Positions 45,873 through 57,249 of a DNA stretch of 64,000 nucleotides are shown here, piece after piece. How positions within the stretch are numbered: the first letter of the stretch is position 1; every line of letters begins with the position of its first letter. Source of the stretch: Demequina flava (lineage in GTDB: Bacteria > Actinomycetota > Actinomycetes > Actinomycetales > Demequinaceae); assembly GCF_000975035.1 (NCBI RefSeq), contig NZ_BBRA01000002.1:660823-724822 (forward strand), given 5' to 3'. The notes beneath the pieces are model-generated. The model was not told where the DNA came from and did no database searches. It saw only the letters and a program-made list of their open reading frames with translations. The position numbers and the translations under genes are program-made.

Positions 45873-45921
45873 GCAGGTGCTGAGTGCTCAAAATCGGGTG
45901 ATTCGGGCACTCAGCACCTGC
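45873..45921 (-). terminator. Long stem-loop between leuB and ilvE
   Basis: GCAGGTGCTGAGTGC (45873-45887) pairs perfectly with GCACTCAGCACCTGC (45907-45921) around a 19-nt loop. It probably ends the ilvBNC-leuB transcript; it lies in the 5' region of ilvE and could also modulate read-through. Confidence 0.75.
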
Positions 45922-45961
45922 CAGGAGGCACGGGGTGCGGCGGGAAGCCGCGGATGCGGGG

Positions 45962-48090
<2,129 letters not shown>

Positions 48091-48159
48091 TCAGCGTTCA
48101 GTTGTGAGGTTCGTGCGTACTGCTGCGTGCGTTGCGGATGCGGCGCGCGCGGTGTGCGT

Positions 48160-48678
48160 TCAGGCGGAAGCGCGCTCGAAGGCGCGCTCCGTAATGGAGC
48201 GGGATCCACGGCCGATGGCCACGGTGCCCGACTGGACGATCTCGCGAATGTCGTGCGTACTCAGCGCGGTCAGCAGCGCCTCAAGCTTCTCCGGGGCGCC
48301 CACCGCCTCGATGACGAGCGAGTCAGCGGCCACGTCGACCACGTGGGCGCGGAACAGCTCGACGATCTGGAGGACATCAGCGCGCTGGCGGGCATCCGCC
48401 CGGACCTTCACCAAGATGAGGTCGCGCTGCACGGACTTGTCGCGCTCGAGCTCCACGATCTTGAGCACGTGCACAAGCTTGTTGAGCTGCTTGGTGACCT
48501 GCTCGAGCGGAAGCTGATCCACGTCCACAACGACCGTGATGCGCGAAACCTCGGGGTGCTCGGTCTGGCCCACCGCGAGCGAGTGGATGTTGAAGGCCCG
48601 GCGAGAGAAGAGACCCGCAACGCGCGCGAGCACGCCGGGCTTGTTCTCTACGAGGACAGAGAGAGTGTGCCTAGTCAT
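48160..48678 (-). CDS. ilvN: Acetolactate synthase small (regulatory) subunit
   Basis: 172 residues. An N-terminal ACT domain (HTLSVLVENKPGVLARVAGLFSRR, about 4-27, then NIHSLAVGQTEHPEVSR) mediates feedback inhibition by valine; the C-terminal domain (about 85-160) activates the large subunit. ATG 48678 has GAGGAGG upstream and is four bases after the ilvB stop codon. Longer frames to 48900 overlap ilvB and are shadows. Confidence 0.95.
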   Translation of the reverse strand: MTRHTLSVLVENKPGVLARVAGLFSRRAFNIHSLAVGQTEHPEVSRITVVVDVDQLPLEQVTKQLNKLVHVLKIVELERDKSVQRDLILVKVRADARQRADVLQIVELFRAHVVDVAADSLVIEAVGAPEKLEALLTALSTHDIREIVQSGTVAIGRGSRSITERAFERASA

Positions 48679-48682
48679 CGTC

Positions 48683-50512
48683 TTACTCCTCCTCGCCGCG
48701 GTCCCACTCAGGGGCAATTCCGCGTGCGTACTGGATCTCGTCATTAGAGGTGCCGGCGGCCACCATTGGCCACACCATGGCGTCGCGCGAGACCGTGAAG
48801 TCAACGACGACGGGCTGGTCGTTGATTTCCATCGCGCGCTTGATTGTGGCGTCCACGTCCCCATCGGACTCGCACCGCAGGCCAACGCAGCCCATGGCAT
48901 CCGCGAGCTTCACGAAGTCGGGGATGCGCTTGGTGCCGTGACCGGTGTGCAGGTCCGTGTTGGAGTAGCGCTCGTTGTAGTACAGGGTCTGCCACTGGCG
49001 AACCATGCCCAGCGACGAGTTGTTGATGATCGCCACCTTGATGGGGATGTTGTTGATCGCGCAGGTCACGAGTTCCTGGTTGGTCATCTGGAAGCAGCCG
49101 TCGCCGTCGATGGACCACACCGTGCGGTCGGGCTCGCCGACCTTGGCGCCCATGGCGGCAGGAACCGAGAAGCCCATCGTGCCCAGGCCACCGGAGTTGA
49201 TCCAGGTGTTGGGGCGCTCGTACTTAATGAACTGGCTGGCCCACATCTGGTGCTGCCCCACTCCGGACGTGAAGATCGTGTCCGGGCCGGAGATCTCGCC
49301 CAGGCGCTGGATGACGTGTTGCGGGCTCGACAGTCCGTCGTCGGTCGGGACGTAGCCCAGTCCGTAGGTGTCGCGCCACTGGTCGATCTGCGTCCACCAT
49401 GCCTCGAGGTCGGGCTTGCCGTGCTTCTTGTGCTCCTCTTCGAGGGCGGGCACCAAAGCGGCGAAGACGTCCTTGAGGTCACCCACGATCGGGACGTCGA
49501 CGGCGCGGTTCTTGCCGATCTCGGCGGGGTCGATGTCCGCGTGCACGATGGTCGCGTGCGGCGCAAAGGACTCGAGCTTGCCGGTCACGCGGTCATCGAA
49601 GCGCGCACCCAGCGTCACCACGAGGTCCGCCTTCTGCAGCGATGCCACAGCAGCCACGGTGCCGTGCATGCCGGGCATACCGACGTGCTGCGGGTGGGAG
49701 TCGGGCAGTGCGCCGCGTCCCATCAGCGTGGTCGTGACGGCAGCGCCGGACAAGTCGGTCAGCTTGCGCAGACCCTCCGAAGCGCCCGAGCGGATCACTC
49801 CACCACCGACGTACAGCACCGGGCGGCGCGCAGTGGCCAGCAGGCGTGCGGCCTCCTGCACCGTCTTCGCGTGCGGGCGTGCGCCGGAGTTGAAACCGGG
49901 AAGTTCGATGTGGTCGGGCCAGTTGAACGTCATGGGCGCCTGCTGGGCGGACTTCGTGATGTCCACCAACACGGGGCCGGGACGGCCGTGCGTGGCGATG
50001 TAGAACGCCTCCGCGATGGCCTGCGGGATCTCGTTGGGGTCCGTCACGAGCACGTTGTGCTTGGTGATGGGCGCCGTGATGCCGACGATGTCCGCCTCTT
50101 GGAACGCGTCCGTGCCGATCAGCGACGCACCGACCTGGCCGGTGATGGCGACCATTGGGATTGAGTCCATGTTCGCGTCGGCGATCGGCGTCACGAGGTT
50201 GGTGGCACCGGGGCCCGAGGTCGCGATGCACACACCTGGCCGTCCGGTGGCGTGCGCGTAGCCCTGAGCGGCGTGACCTGCACCCTGCTCGTGGCGAACC
50301 AGGATGTGACGAAGGCGCTGAGAGTCCATCAGCGGGTCGTAGGTCGGCAGAATCGCGCCGCCCGGAAGCCCAAAGACATCCGTGGCTCCGGCGCATTCAA
50401 GCGACTTGATGATCGCCGCTGCGCCACTCATCTCCTGGCCAGTGGCCGCTTGAGCGAGGGCCTGAGGCTGCGCGGCGAGCGCGGAAGGCTTCGGGGCCTT
50501 GACCTGTGCCAT
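48683..50512 (-). CDS. ilvB: Acetolactate synthase large subunit
   Basis: Thiamine-diphosphate enzyme, 609 residues, condensing pyruvate with pyruvate or 2-oxobutyrate as the first common step of branched-chain synthesis. [15 protein letters not shown] (catalytic Glu, about 75), central FAD/nucleotide domain, and the TPP-Mg motif [16 protein letters not shown] (about 467-482). Start ATG 50512 is preferred over 50524 because GGGAGA precedes it. A leader peptide and attenuator lie immediately upstream. Confidence 0.95.
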   Translation of the reverse strand: MAQVKAPKPSALAAQPQALAQAATGQEMSGAAAIIKSLECAGATDVFGLPGGAILPTYDPLMDSQRLRHILVRHEQGAGHAAQGYAHATGRPGVCIATSGPGATNLVTPIADANMDSIPMVAITGQVGASLIGTDAFQEADIVGITAPITKHNVLVTDPNEIPQAIAEAFYIATHGRPGPVLVDITKSAQQAPMTFNWPDHIELPGFNSGARPHAKTVQEAARLLATARRPVLYVGGGVIRSGASEGLRKLTDLSGAAVTTTLMGRGALPDSHPQHVGMPGMHGTVAAVASLQKADLVVTLGARFDDRVTGKLESFAPHATIVHADIDPAEIGKNRAVDVPIVGDLKDVFAALVPALEEEHKKHGKPDLEAWWTQIDQWRDTYGLGYVPTDDGLSSPQHVIQRLGEISGPDTIFTSGVGQHQMWASQFIKYERPNTWINSGGLGTMGFSVPAAMGAKVGEPDRTVWSIDGDGCFQMTNQELVTCAINNIPIKVAIINNSSLGMVRQWQTLYYNERYSNTDLHTGHGTKRIPDFVKLADAMGCVGLRCESDGDVDATIKRAMEINDQPVVVDFTVSRDAMVWPMVAAGTSNDEIQYARGIAPEWDRGEEE

Positions 50513-50571
50513 CTTCTCTCCCATTGAGTCGATCGGTGAAGAGGCGATTCTCGCGTCCGCCTCCTACATGG

Positions 50572-50594
50572 AAAAACCCCACAACCTCAGGTGG
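50572..50594 (-). terminator. Attenuator terminator of ilvB
   Basis: On the minus strand CCACCTGAGGTTGTGG (50579-50594) can form a short stem and is followed by GGGG and a T5 run (50572-50576). It lies between the leader peptide and ilvB. Confidence 0.6.
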
Positions 50595-50605
50595 CTGTCG
50601 GGTTA

Positions 50606-50647
50606 GCGCGCGGACGTTGCCTGGGCTTGGACTAGATGTCCGCGCGC
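50606..50647 (-). promoter_or_regulatory. Pause/anti-terminator hairpin in the ilvB leader
   Basis: GCGCGCGGAC (50606-50615) pairs perfectly with GTCCGCGCGC (50638-50647). The second arm overlaps the end of the leader peptide coding region, so a ribosome stalled on the Ile-Leu-Val-Val codons would decide whether it forms. Confidence 0.65.
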
Positions 50648-50673
50648 CCGGCAACTACGAGAATCGTCTGCAT
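50632..50673 (-). CDS. ilvB leader peptide MQTILVVAGRADI
   Basis: A 13-residue ORF with four consecutive branched-chain codons (Ile-Leu-Val-Val) at positions 4-7 and Ile at the end. It is followed by overlapping hairpins and a T-tract, the arrangement of classical transcription attenuation. There is no Shine-Dalgarno sequence; TAGAGT (50681-50686) stands seven bases before the ATG, implying leaderless translation. Confidence 0.8.
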   Translation of the reverse strand: MQTILVVAGRADI

Positions 50674-50680
50674 GGGAAAG

Positions 50681-50686
50681 ACTCTA
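50681..50686 (-). promoter_or_regulatory. -10 box of the ilvBNC-leuB leader transcript
   Basis: TAGAGT on the minus strand, seven bases before the leader ATG. RNA would start at the start codon. Confidence 0.5.
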
Positions 50687-50930
50687 CGCCCGCCAAAGCG
50701 CGCATGTCACCATCTGGACATACAATCTCACATAGTGGTTCACCATATCGAATAATGAGACACTGGTCCCCTTCTCCCCTGGCCGTACATACTCGGCGGG
50801 GTTTGGGGCTCGCGAGCCTCCTGGCCGTACGTCTCCGACGGTTTCCCCGCCTCACTGTCCCCGTCCCCACCTGGCACGTCCCAGCCAGGCCAGCCCCAGC
50901 ATCGGCCGGATGCCTTGCCTCAGGCCAGAC

Positions 50931-51221
50931 TCAGGTGCGCCGCCGCGTCAACGTCACCGTGACATCGTCGCCGACGCCCTTGCCCAACTGCTTGCGCACC
51001 TTGGCGTTAAGCGACAGCATGTGGCCGCCGCGCCCGGTGACCATGAGGCCTACGTTCTCGAGCGCCACGCCATCGACGGTCGCGTCGACGCGCACGGCTT
51101 TGCCGGTGCCGAACAGTTCCGCGGAGTCGGGCATCTCGACGCACGGCCACGTCTCGCCCTTCACGTCGACGCCGATGGGCGCGGTGAAGGTGTGATCCAA
51201 GGGGCCGATCTCGAGTTTCAT
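50931..51221 (-). CDS. DUF1905 domain protein
   Basis: 96 residues forming one DUF1905 beta-barrel domain, recognisable from CVEMPDSAELFGTGKAVRVDATVDG and the C-terminal VTVTLTRRR. The ATG at 51221 (MKLEIG) is chosen because the longer frame only adds residues encoded by the GGGCCGATGCT element. No Shine-Dalgarno sequence is visible. It lies between ilvB and ilvD, but its wide flanks suggest its own transcript. Function unknown. Confidence 0.78.
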   Translation of the reverse strand: MKLEIGPLDHTFTAPIGVDVKGETWPCVEMPDSAELFGTGKAVRVDATVDGVALENVGLMVTGRGGHMLSLNAKVRKQLGKGVGDDVTVTLTRRRT

Positions 51222-51344
51222 AGGGCCGATGCTGTCACGGCTTGGCAACGCTCGCCCGGCGAAACCGACGGGAAAGCACGGCCAGGGGTCGCGTGAGTCC
51301 GAAATCCCGCCGAGTATGTACGGCCAGGGGAAGAGGGCGAAGAG

Positions 51345-53042
51345 TTACTGCAGCACTGCGCCCTTCGACGCGGACTGCACGAGCTTCGCGTACTTGGCGA
51401 GCACGCCGCGGGTGTAGACGGGCGCCAGGGGCTCCCAGCCTTCCTTGCGAGCCTCGAGCTCATCCTCAGACACCTTCAACTCCAAAGCGCCGCTGGCCAC
51501 GTCGAGCGTGATCTTGTCGCCGTCGCGCACGAACGCGATGGGGCCACCATCGACGGCCTCGGGCGCCATGTGACCGACGCACAGGCCGGTCGTTCCGCCG
51601 GAGAAGCGACCGTCAGTGACGAGCAAGACGTCCTTGCCAAGCCCGGCGCCCTTGATGGCAGCGGTGATGGCCAGCATCTCGCGCATTCCCGGACCACCCT
51701 TAGGGCCCTCGTAGCGAATGACGACGACGTCGCCGGCCTGGATGGTGCCATCAGCCAGGGCGTCCAGGGCTGCACGCTCACGGTCAAACACGCGCGCCGT
51801 GCCCTCAAAGACAGACTCGTCGAAGCCAGCGGACTTCACGACAGCACCTTCGGGTGCCAGCGAGCCCTTCAGGATTGTGATGCCACCGGTCTTATGGATC
51901 GGGTTGTTGAGCGCGCGCACCACGCGGCCGTCGATCTTCTCGGGCTTGAGCTCTGCCATGTTCTCGGCGAGCGTCTTGCCCGTGACCGTCATGACGTCGC
52001 CGTGCATGAGTCCGGCCTCGAGCAGCGTGTTCATCACTGCGGGCACGCCGCCCACGCGGTCAACGTCGTTCATCACGAACTGACCGAAGGGCTTGAGGTC
52101 TCCCAGGTGCGGAACCTTGGCGGCAACGCGCGCGAAGTCGTCGAGGGTAAGGTCGACCTCGGCCTCGTGGGCAATCGCGAGGAGGTGGAGCACAGCGTTG
52201 GTGGAACCACCGAAGGCCATCACGACGGCAATGGCGTTCTCGAACGCTTCCTTCGTCATGATGTCGCGCGCGGTGATCCCGAGGCGCAGCATGTTGACGA
52301 CGGCCTCGCCCGACTTCACCGCGTAGTAGTCGCGGCGGCGGTCGGCGGAAGGCGGCGATGCGGAGCCCGGGATAGACATGCCGAGCGCTTCGCCCACGGA
52401 GGCCATGGTGTTGGCGGTGAACATTCCGCCGCAAGCACCTTCGCCGGGGCAGATGGCCTTCTCGATCGCGAGGCGGTCCTCTTCGGACATCAGTCCACGC
52501 TGGCACGCACCCACGGCCTCGAAGGCGTCAATGATGGTGACGTCCTTCTCGGTGCCGTCGGAGAGCTTCACGTGGCCGGGCATGATCGATCCGGCGTACA
52601 GGAAGACAGAGGCGAGGTCGAGGCGAGCCGCGGCCATCAGCATGCCCGGAAGCGACTTGTCACAGCCGGCCAGGAGCACGGAGCCATCGAGGCGCTCGGC
52701 GCTCATGACGGTCTCGACGGAGTCAGCGATGAGGTCCCGCGACACCAGCGAGAAGTGCATGCCCTCGTGGCCCATCGAGATGCCGTCGGAAACGGAGATG
52801 GTGCCGAACTCGAGCGGGTAGCCGCCACCGGAGTGCACACCGTTCTTGGACGCCTTCGCGAGGCGGTCAAGGGAGAGGTTGCAGGGCGTGATTTCGTTCC
52901 ACGAGCTCGCAATTCCGATCTGCGGCTTCGCAAAGTCGTCGTCACCCAAACCGACAGCGCGGAGCATGCCGCGCGAGGCGGTGGCCTCCAGTCCATCGGT
53001 GACCTGGCGGGAGCGGGGCTTCATGTCCGGCGTCGTTGTCAT
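51345..53042 (-). CDS. ilvD: Dihydroxy-acid dehydratase
   Basis: Iron-sulfur dehydratase of 565 residues producing the 2-oxoacids transaminated by IlvE. Cluster-binding cysteines are in PCNLSLDRL (about 51), AGCDKSLPG (about 120) and [16 protein letters not shown] (about 190). ATG 53042 is preferred: TAGACT lies exactly seven bases upstream, so the message is probably leaderless. The frame extends to 53090 without a site. It is divergent from the MerR-type regulator. Confidence 0.95.
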   Translation of the reverse strand: MTTTPDMKPRSRQVTDGLEATASRGMLRAVGLGDDDFAKPQIGIASSWNEITPCNLSLDRLAKASKNGVHSGGGYPLEFGTISVSDGISMGHEGMHFSLVSRDLIADSVETVMSAERLDGSVLLAGCDKSLPGMLMAAARLDLASVFLYAGSIMPGHVKLSDGTEKDVTIIDAFEAVGACQRGLMSEEDRLAIEKAICPGEGACGGMFTANTMASVGEALGMSIPGSASPPSADRRRDYYAVKSGEAVVNMLRLGITARDIMTKEAFENAIAVVMAFGGSTNAVLHLLAIAHEAEVDLTLDDFARVAAKVPHLGDLKPFGQFVMNDVDRVGGVPAVMNTLLEAGLMHGDVMTVTGKTLAENMAELKPEKIDGRVVRALNNPIHKTGGITILKGSLAPEGAVVKSAGFDESVFEGTARVFDRERAALDALADGTIQAGDVVVIRYEGPKGGPGMREMLAITAAIKGAGLGKDVLLVTDGRFSGGTTGLCVGHMAPEAVDGGPIAFVRDGDKITLDVASGALELKVSEDELEARKEGWEPLAPVYTRGVLAKYAKLVQSASKGAVLQ

Positions 53043-53049
53043 GGGCACG

Positions 53050-53055
53050 AGTCTA
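53050..53055 (-). promoter_or_regulatory. Leaderless promoter of ilvD
   Basis: TAGACT on the minus strand, seven bases before the ATG. A GGGCCGATGCA copy (53060-53070) lies in the spacer just upstream of the -10. Confidence 0.5.
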
Positions 53056-53100
53056 GAACGGGCCGATGCATGGGTGTCGCGGGCAAGCAAAAAATTCGCC

Positions 53101-53131
53101 TTGACATTGACGTAGCGTCAACTTCTAGGCT
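53101..53131 (+). promoter_or_regulatory. MerR-type promoter with 19-bp spacer
   Basis: -35 TTGACA (53101-53106) and -10 TAGGCT (53126-53131) are 19 bp apart, the overlong spacer typical of MerR control. The spacer holds the inverted repeat TTGACG-TAG-CGTCAA (53107-53121). The -10 ends seven bases before the start codon of the MerR gene, so the regulator is autoregulated and leaderless. Confidence 0.8.
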
Positions 53132-53138
53132 GATCTCC

Positions 53139-53909
53139 ATGAGCACCACAGAACCGGACGCACTCCTCGACATCGCACAGGTCGCACGCCTGAGTGGCGT
53201 GACATCGCGGACCCTGCGTCACTACGACAGCATCGGCCTCCTCTCCCCCGCGACCACGGGGCACGACGGCCGCCGACGCTACGGCCGCACCGAGATCCTG
53301 CGCCTGCAACACATCCTCGTGCTGCGCGAACTCGGCACGCCCCTGGCTGACATCGCCCACATCGTCGACTCCGACGATCCCGCGGTGACCGCAGCCACCC
53401 TCCGCGACCATCTCTCGGCCCTCACCGCCGAGCGCGACCGCTACGCGAAGCTCGCATCCACCGTCGCGGCGACCATCGACTCACTTGAGAAAGGCACCAC
53501 CATGACAAACGAAGAGATCCTCAACGGATTCGACCACACCGCGTACGAGCCCGAGGCCCGCGAGCGCTGGGGCGACGACAGCGTCGACAAGTCCAACGCG
53601 AAGTGGGAAGCGCTCGGCAAGGATGGCCAGCAGCGCCACCTCGACACGCACCGCGAGGTCGTCGAGGCGCTGGGAGCCGCGATCCGCGTGGGCTTCACGC
53701 CAGACAGTCCCGAGGTCCAAGAGATCGTCGCTAAGCACTACGCGTGGGTGTCGCTGTTCTGGACCCCGAAGGCGGAGACGTACCGCGGGCTCACGCAGAT
53801 GTACGTCGACGACGAGCGCTTCCGCAACAACTACGACGAGGTCGCACCCGGCGCCGCAGCACTCCTGCGAGATGCCGCCGACATCTACGCGGGGCGCGAG
53901 CTGTCCTGA
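53139..53909 (+). CDS. MerR-family regulator with TipAS-like effector domain
   Basis: A 256-residue TipAL-like activator: MerR winged helix-turn-helix (about 9-75, IAQVARLSGVTSRTLRHYDSIGLL), a coiled dimerisation helix (about 90-120), and a C-terminal TipAS ligand-binding domain (about 125-256). TipAS domains bind thiopeptide-like or other drugs. A methionine at about 123, MTNEE, stands where the short TipAS product would begin in the classical gene. The open frame upstream through ilvD antisense is not used. Confidence 0.9.
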   Translation: MSTTEPDALLDIAQVARLSGVTSRTLRHYDSIGLLSPATTGHDGRRRYGRTEILRLQHILVLRELGTPLADIAHIVDSDDPAVTAATLRDHLSALTAERDRYAKLASTVAATIDSLEKGTTMTNEEILNGFDHTAYEPEARERWGDDSVDKSNAKWEALGKDGQQRHLDTHREVVEALGAAIRVGFTPDSPEVQEIVAKHYAWVSLFWTPKAETYRGLTQMYVDDERFRNNYDEVAPGAAALLRDAADIYAGRELS

Positions 53910-53918
53910 CCCTTTGCG

Positions 53919-53980
53919 GCGACAGTGGGACATCTGTGCACGTTTGAACGCTCACACGAGCACTCATGTCCTACTGTCGC
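53919..53980 (+). terminator. Stem-loop after the MerR gene
   Basis: GCGACAGTGGGACAT (53919-53933) pairs with ATGTCCTACTGTCGC (53966-53980): 15 pairs including one G-U, 32-nt loop. Confidence 0.6.
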
Positions 53981-54118
53981 TTGCCGGTGGGGATTCAGGG
54001 TGGGAAGCGCGCAGAAATTTACATGCGTCGGGAATAGTTGAGACATCACGTATTGTTAGACCTGACGCCGACGCAGAAGACGGCGAACACACCCCACCCC
54101 GCTGTGAAAGGAACACCC

Positions 54119-54679
54119 ATGCCCAAAATCGGCATCCTCGTCGGCTCCGTTGCTGACGCTTCCATCAACCGCGTTGTCGCCAACGTTCTGCCTTCCCTCG
54201 TCACCGACGAGGACGTGAGCTTCGAGTTCATCGACATCAAGGACCTGCCCGTCTACAACTACGAGCTGGATGGCAACTGGCCTCAGGTCGCCACAGACTT
54301 CAAGAACCAGGTCGAGGGCGTTGACGGCGTCATCATCGTCACCCCCGAGTACTCGCGTTCAATCCCGGGCGCTCTCAAGAACGCGCTGGACTGGGCATCA
54401 CGCCCGTGGGGCCAGAACTCGTTCACCGGCAAGCCGACCGCCATCATGGGCGCGTCCATCTCCACTGTCGGAACCGCGGCCGCCCAGCAGCACCTGCGCG
54501 CGATCCTCGGGCACTTCAACTCGCCCACGATGGGCCAGCCTGAGACGTTCTTCCACTTTGCCGCCGACTCCTTCGGCCAGGATGGCTCGCTCCAGGACGA
54601 GAACCAGCGCGCCGTGCTAAGCAACTTCGTCAACGCAGCCGTGGCACACGTGAACCAGTTCGCGCCCGTCAGCGTTTAA
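54119..54679 (+). CDS. NADPH-dependent FMN reductase family protein
   Basis: A 186-residue flavodoxin-like reductase. GILVGSVADASINRVVA (about 4-20) binds the FMN phosphate, and TPEYSRSIPGALKNALDW (about 74-91) is the family's flavin-contacting motif. Relatives reduce quinones, azo compounds or chromate. AAAGG precedes the ATG. A single-gene transcript, ended by a hairpin just before the photolyase gene. Confidence 0.92.
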   Translation: MPKIGILVGSVADASINRVVANVLPSLVTDEDVSFEFIDIKDLPVYNYELDGNWPQVATDFKNQVEGVDGVIIVTPEYSRSIPGALKNALDWASRPWGQNSFTGKPTAIMGASISTVGTAAAQQHLRAILGHFNSPTMGQPETFFHFAADSFGQDGSLQDENQRAVLSNFVNAAVAHVNQFAPVSV

Positions 54680-54793
54680 GATTTCCTTCTGACTTTTTTC
54701 AACCGTGGGCACGTCTGCGCCCTTACCCCTCCCGCGTAGACGACGACGCCCATGAGCGTGTGCGGCAACACCATGCCGCGCCCGCCCCTCAAG

Positions 54794-54829
54794 GCAACGG
54801 CCGTCCGGGAACACCTGGGCGGCCGTTGC
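54794..54829 (+). terminator. Terminator of the FMN reductase transcript
   Basis: GCAACGGCCG (54794-54803) and CGGCCGTTGC (54820-54829) pair perfectly with a 16-nt loop, followed by TGTTTCTCCTC. Confidence 0.75.
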
Positions 54830-54842
54830 TGTTTCTCCTCAC

Positions 54843-56207
54843 ATGAGCGACTCCGCTGGTACCGGCCTGTGGTGGGCACGTCGCGATCTGCGCGTCAGCG
54901 ACAACCCAGCCCTCCTCGAAGCGACGGGGAGGGCCGATGCTCGGGCCATCTTTGCCTGGACCCCCGCCATTCACTTCTGGTCGGGCCGGCGTATCGGTCA
55001 TCTTGCTCGCGTGTTGTGGCAGCTGCGAGCGGGACTGGGCGGGGGCTTGGCGGTCCGGCGCGGAAGCGCTGCGGACGTGGTGGCCGAGGCCGCCCGTGAG
55101 GCCGATGCTCCGGTGGTGTGGGCAGCACGCGAGTTCAGCCCCTCAGGTGTCGCCGAGCAGGACGCTGTGGCCGCCGCGCTGATCGCGGATGGTCGGGAGC
55201 TCCGGCTCACCGGGTCTCCGTACGCCGTTGCGCCTGGCCGCGTGACCAAGGCCGACGGCACCGAGTACAAGGTCTTCACGCCCTTTCGCAATGCATGGCG
55301 CCAGCACGGGTGGCGTGCACCTGCGCCCGCGGCGGACCTCACCGCGATGAGCACGTGGAGTCGCCACGACGGGGACGTGGACCTCGATCAGATGGCCGCC
55401 CACGGCGACACCTCCGATCCATGGGTGCGGCACCCAGAGTTTCGGGAGGACCGGATCCTCTCCCATCTCGAGGGCTTCATGGCCGGTGGCATCGAGCGCT
55501 ACGCCACCGAACGCGACCGGCCCGACCTCGACTCCACCTCTCACCTGTCGATCCCCCTCGCATTCGGACAGATCCACCCGCGCACGGTGCTGGCCGCGAG
55601 CGCGGCGGTCCGGGGCGACGGGCCCAGGGTCTTCGAGTCGGAGCTGGCCTGGCGCGACTTCCATGCGGACGTTCTCCACCACCATCCCAGTGCGCGCCGC
55701 GAGTCACTGGCCTCCGTGCTCAGTGAGGAGGACTGGCTGACGGGCCGCGAGTCCGATGAGGTCTTCATGGCCTGGCGCGATGGCCGCACAGGCTTCCCGC
55801 TGGTGGACGCAGGAATGCGCCAGCTTCAGCAGACTGGATGGATGCACAACCGGGTGCGCATGGTTGTCGCGAGCTTCCTCGTCAAAGACCTGCTCATCCC
55901 CTGGCAGCGCGGCGCGGACCACTTCCGGCGAACGCTCCTGGACTACGACCACGCGCAAAACCAGCTCAACTGGCAGTGGGTGGCAGGGACCGGCCGCGAC
56001 GCTTCACCGTTCTTCCGCATCTTCAACCCGACCACGCAGGCCGAGAAGTTCGACCCTGAGCGCCGCTACGTCGAACGCTGGGTGCCCGAAGTCGACACCC
56101 CGGCTTACCCGTCTCCCATCGTCGACCACAAAGTCGCCCGTACGGAAACGCTCGCCCTGCACAAGCGAGCGAAAGCGGCCAGGGCGGGCGAGCATCGGCC
56201 GGATTAA
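54843..56207 (+). CDS. phr: Deoxyribodipyrimidine photolyase
   Basis: Repairs UV-induced pyrimidine dimers with blue light. 454 residues. The N-terminal photolyase domain starts WWARRDLRVSDNPAL. The C-terminal FAD domain has ELAWRDFHADVLHHHP (about 260), GFPLVDAGMRQL (about 315), HNRVRMVVASFLVKDL, and WQWVAGTGRDASPFFRIFNP (about 378-397), including tryptophans of the electron-transfer path. ATG 54843 follows the upstream hairpin closely; no good ribosome-binding site is visible. Two copies of the GGCCGATGC element lie inside the coding sequence (54931, 55099). Confidence 0.93.
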   Translation: MSDSAGTGLWWARRDLRVSDNPALLEATGRADARAIFAWTPAIHFWSGRRIGHLARVLWQLRAGLGGGLAVRRGSAADVVAEAAREADAPVVWAAREFSPSGVAEQDAVAAALIADGRELRLTGSPYAVAPGRVTKADGTEYKVFTPFRNAWRQHGWRAPAPAADLTAMSTWSRHDGDVDLDQMAAHGDTSDPWVRHPEFREDRILSHLEGFMAGGIERYATERDRPDLDSTSHLSIPLAFGQIHPRTVLAASAAVRGDGPRVFESELAWRDFHADVLHHHPSARRESLASVLSEEDWLTGRESDEVFMAWRDGRTGFPLVDAGMRQLQQTGWMHNRVRMVVASFLVKDLLIPWQRGADHFRRTLLDYDHAQNQLNWQWVAGTGRDASPFFRIFNPTTQAEKFDPERRYVERWVPEVDTPAYPSPIVDHKVARTETLALHKRAKAARAGEHRPD

Positions 56208-56225
56208 AGCGGGAGCGCCGCGGCG

Positions 56226-57158
56226 CTAGTTGACGCGGTGAACCGGGCCATCTCCGGCGCGCAGCGACTCCACCTGGCGGTGGACGAGCGCGACGTAGCG
56301 AGGGTCATCCATTTGCGCGAAGCCCGCGACGTGCGGCGTAAGGATCACGCCTGGCGCGGAGTACAGCGGGTGGTCGTCGGGAAGCGGCTCGGGGTCCACG
56401 ACATCGAGTGCCGCGCGCAGGCGGCCGGCCTCGGCTTCAAGTACCAGCGCGTCCGTGTCGACCACCGCACCGCGTCCCACATTGACCAGCAGTGCGTCAT
56501 CGGGCATCGCCGCAAGGAACTCTTCATTCACGAGCTTGTGGGTGGAGTCGTCGTGGGGCGTCACGATCACCACGATGTCAAAGCGCGGCAGGATCCCGAG
56601 GATGCTGTCGATGGGGTGAACGCGAGTGCCATCGGGCGCCGTGCGCGCTGAACGAGCCACACCCTCCACCTCAGCCTCACAGGCACGCATGCGCGCACCG
56701 ATCCCCGTACCAATCGCCCCGTACCCCACGACCAGCACGCGCTTGTCTGCCAGCGACGGCGCGGTCTCGAATGGCTCCCACGTCGCACGGCGCTGAGCGT
56801 CCATGAAGCGCGGCAGCTGGCGCTGGCTTGCAAGCGCCAGCAGGAGGGCCATCTCCGCGGTGCGGGTGTCGTGCACGCCGCGCGCATTGCACAGCGCCAC
56901 CCCCTCTGGCACGAAGGGAAGAGCATGTTCGTAGCCAGCGCTCGGGATCTGGATGCCCTGCAGGTTTGGCAGTTCGCCGAGGCGTCCATAGGCGGTCCGG
57001 CCACCCGTGCGGTGGGCCAGGCACGCGAGAGTGATCGCGTCGCGCTCGCTGTCGGGCGCATCTTCCTCAGCCGGGTCCCACACCACGAGGCGGGCTCCTT
57101 CGCCCAGGTCGCCCACAGCATCGGCCGTCTTATTGTCAGGAACGGAAACGGTGATCAT
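56226..57158 (-). CDS. D-isomer specific 2-hydroxyacid dehydrogenase
   Basis: 310 residues. NAD-binding motif VVGYGAIGTGIGARM (about 141-155), then NVGRGAVVDTDAL (about 223-235), DVVDPEPLPDDHPLY and TPHVAGF, with the active-site histidine at the end. The family acts on 2-hydroxyacids such as glycerate, lactate or phosphoglycerate; substrate unknown. ATG 57158 begins the conserved fold (MITVSVPDN); the frame continues upstream only as antisense to the Dcu gene. Confidence 0.9.
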   Translation of the reverse strand: MITVSVPDNKTADAVGDLGEGARLVVWDPAEEDAPDSERDAITLACLAHRTGGRTAYGRLGELPNLQGIQIPSAGYEHALPFVPEGVALCNARGVHDTRTAEMALLLALASQRQLPRFMDAQRRATWEPFETAPSLADKRVLVVGYGAIGTGIGARMRACEAEVEGVARSARTAPDGTRVHPIDSILGILPRFDIVVIVTPHDDSTHKLVNEEFLAAMPDDALLVNVGRGAVVDTDALVLEAEAGRLRAALDVVDPEPLPDDHPLYSAPGVILTPHVAGFAQMDDPRYVALVHRQVESLRAGDGPVHRVN

Positions 57159-57249
57159 CTGGCCAGTGTCCCATGACGCAACGCGCGCAGCCCTACGCAC
57201 CCGCGTAGTCTCATCACCACAGGTAGATGGGCGAGAGGGGCCAGGCGCG

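Noticed and set aside
51570..53138. A long N-terminal extension of the MerR gene running antisense through ilvD
   Set aside because: The MerR fold and its 19-bp-spacer promoter fix the start at 53139; the extension is a shadow of ilvD.
54752..55099. Small ORF MSVCGNTMPRPPLK... overlapping the photolyase start
   Set aside because: It runs through the terminator hairpin and out of frame into phr, with no ribosome-binding site.
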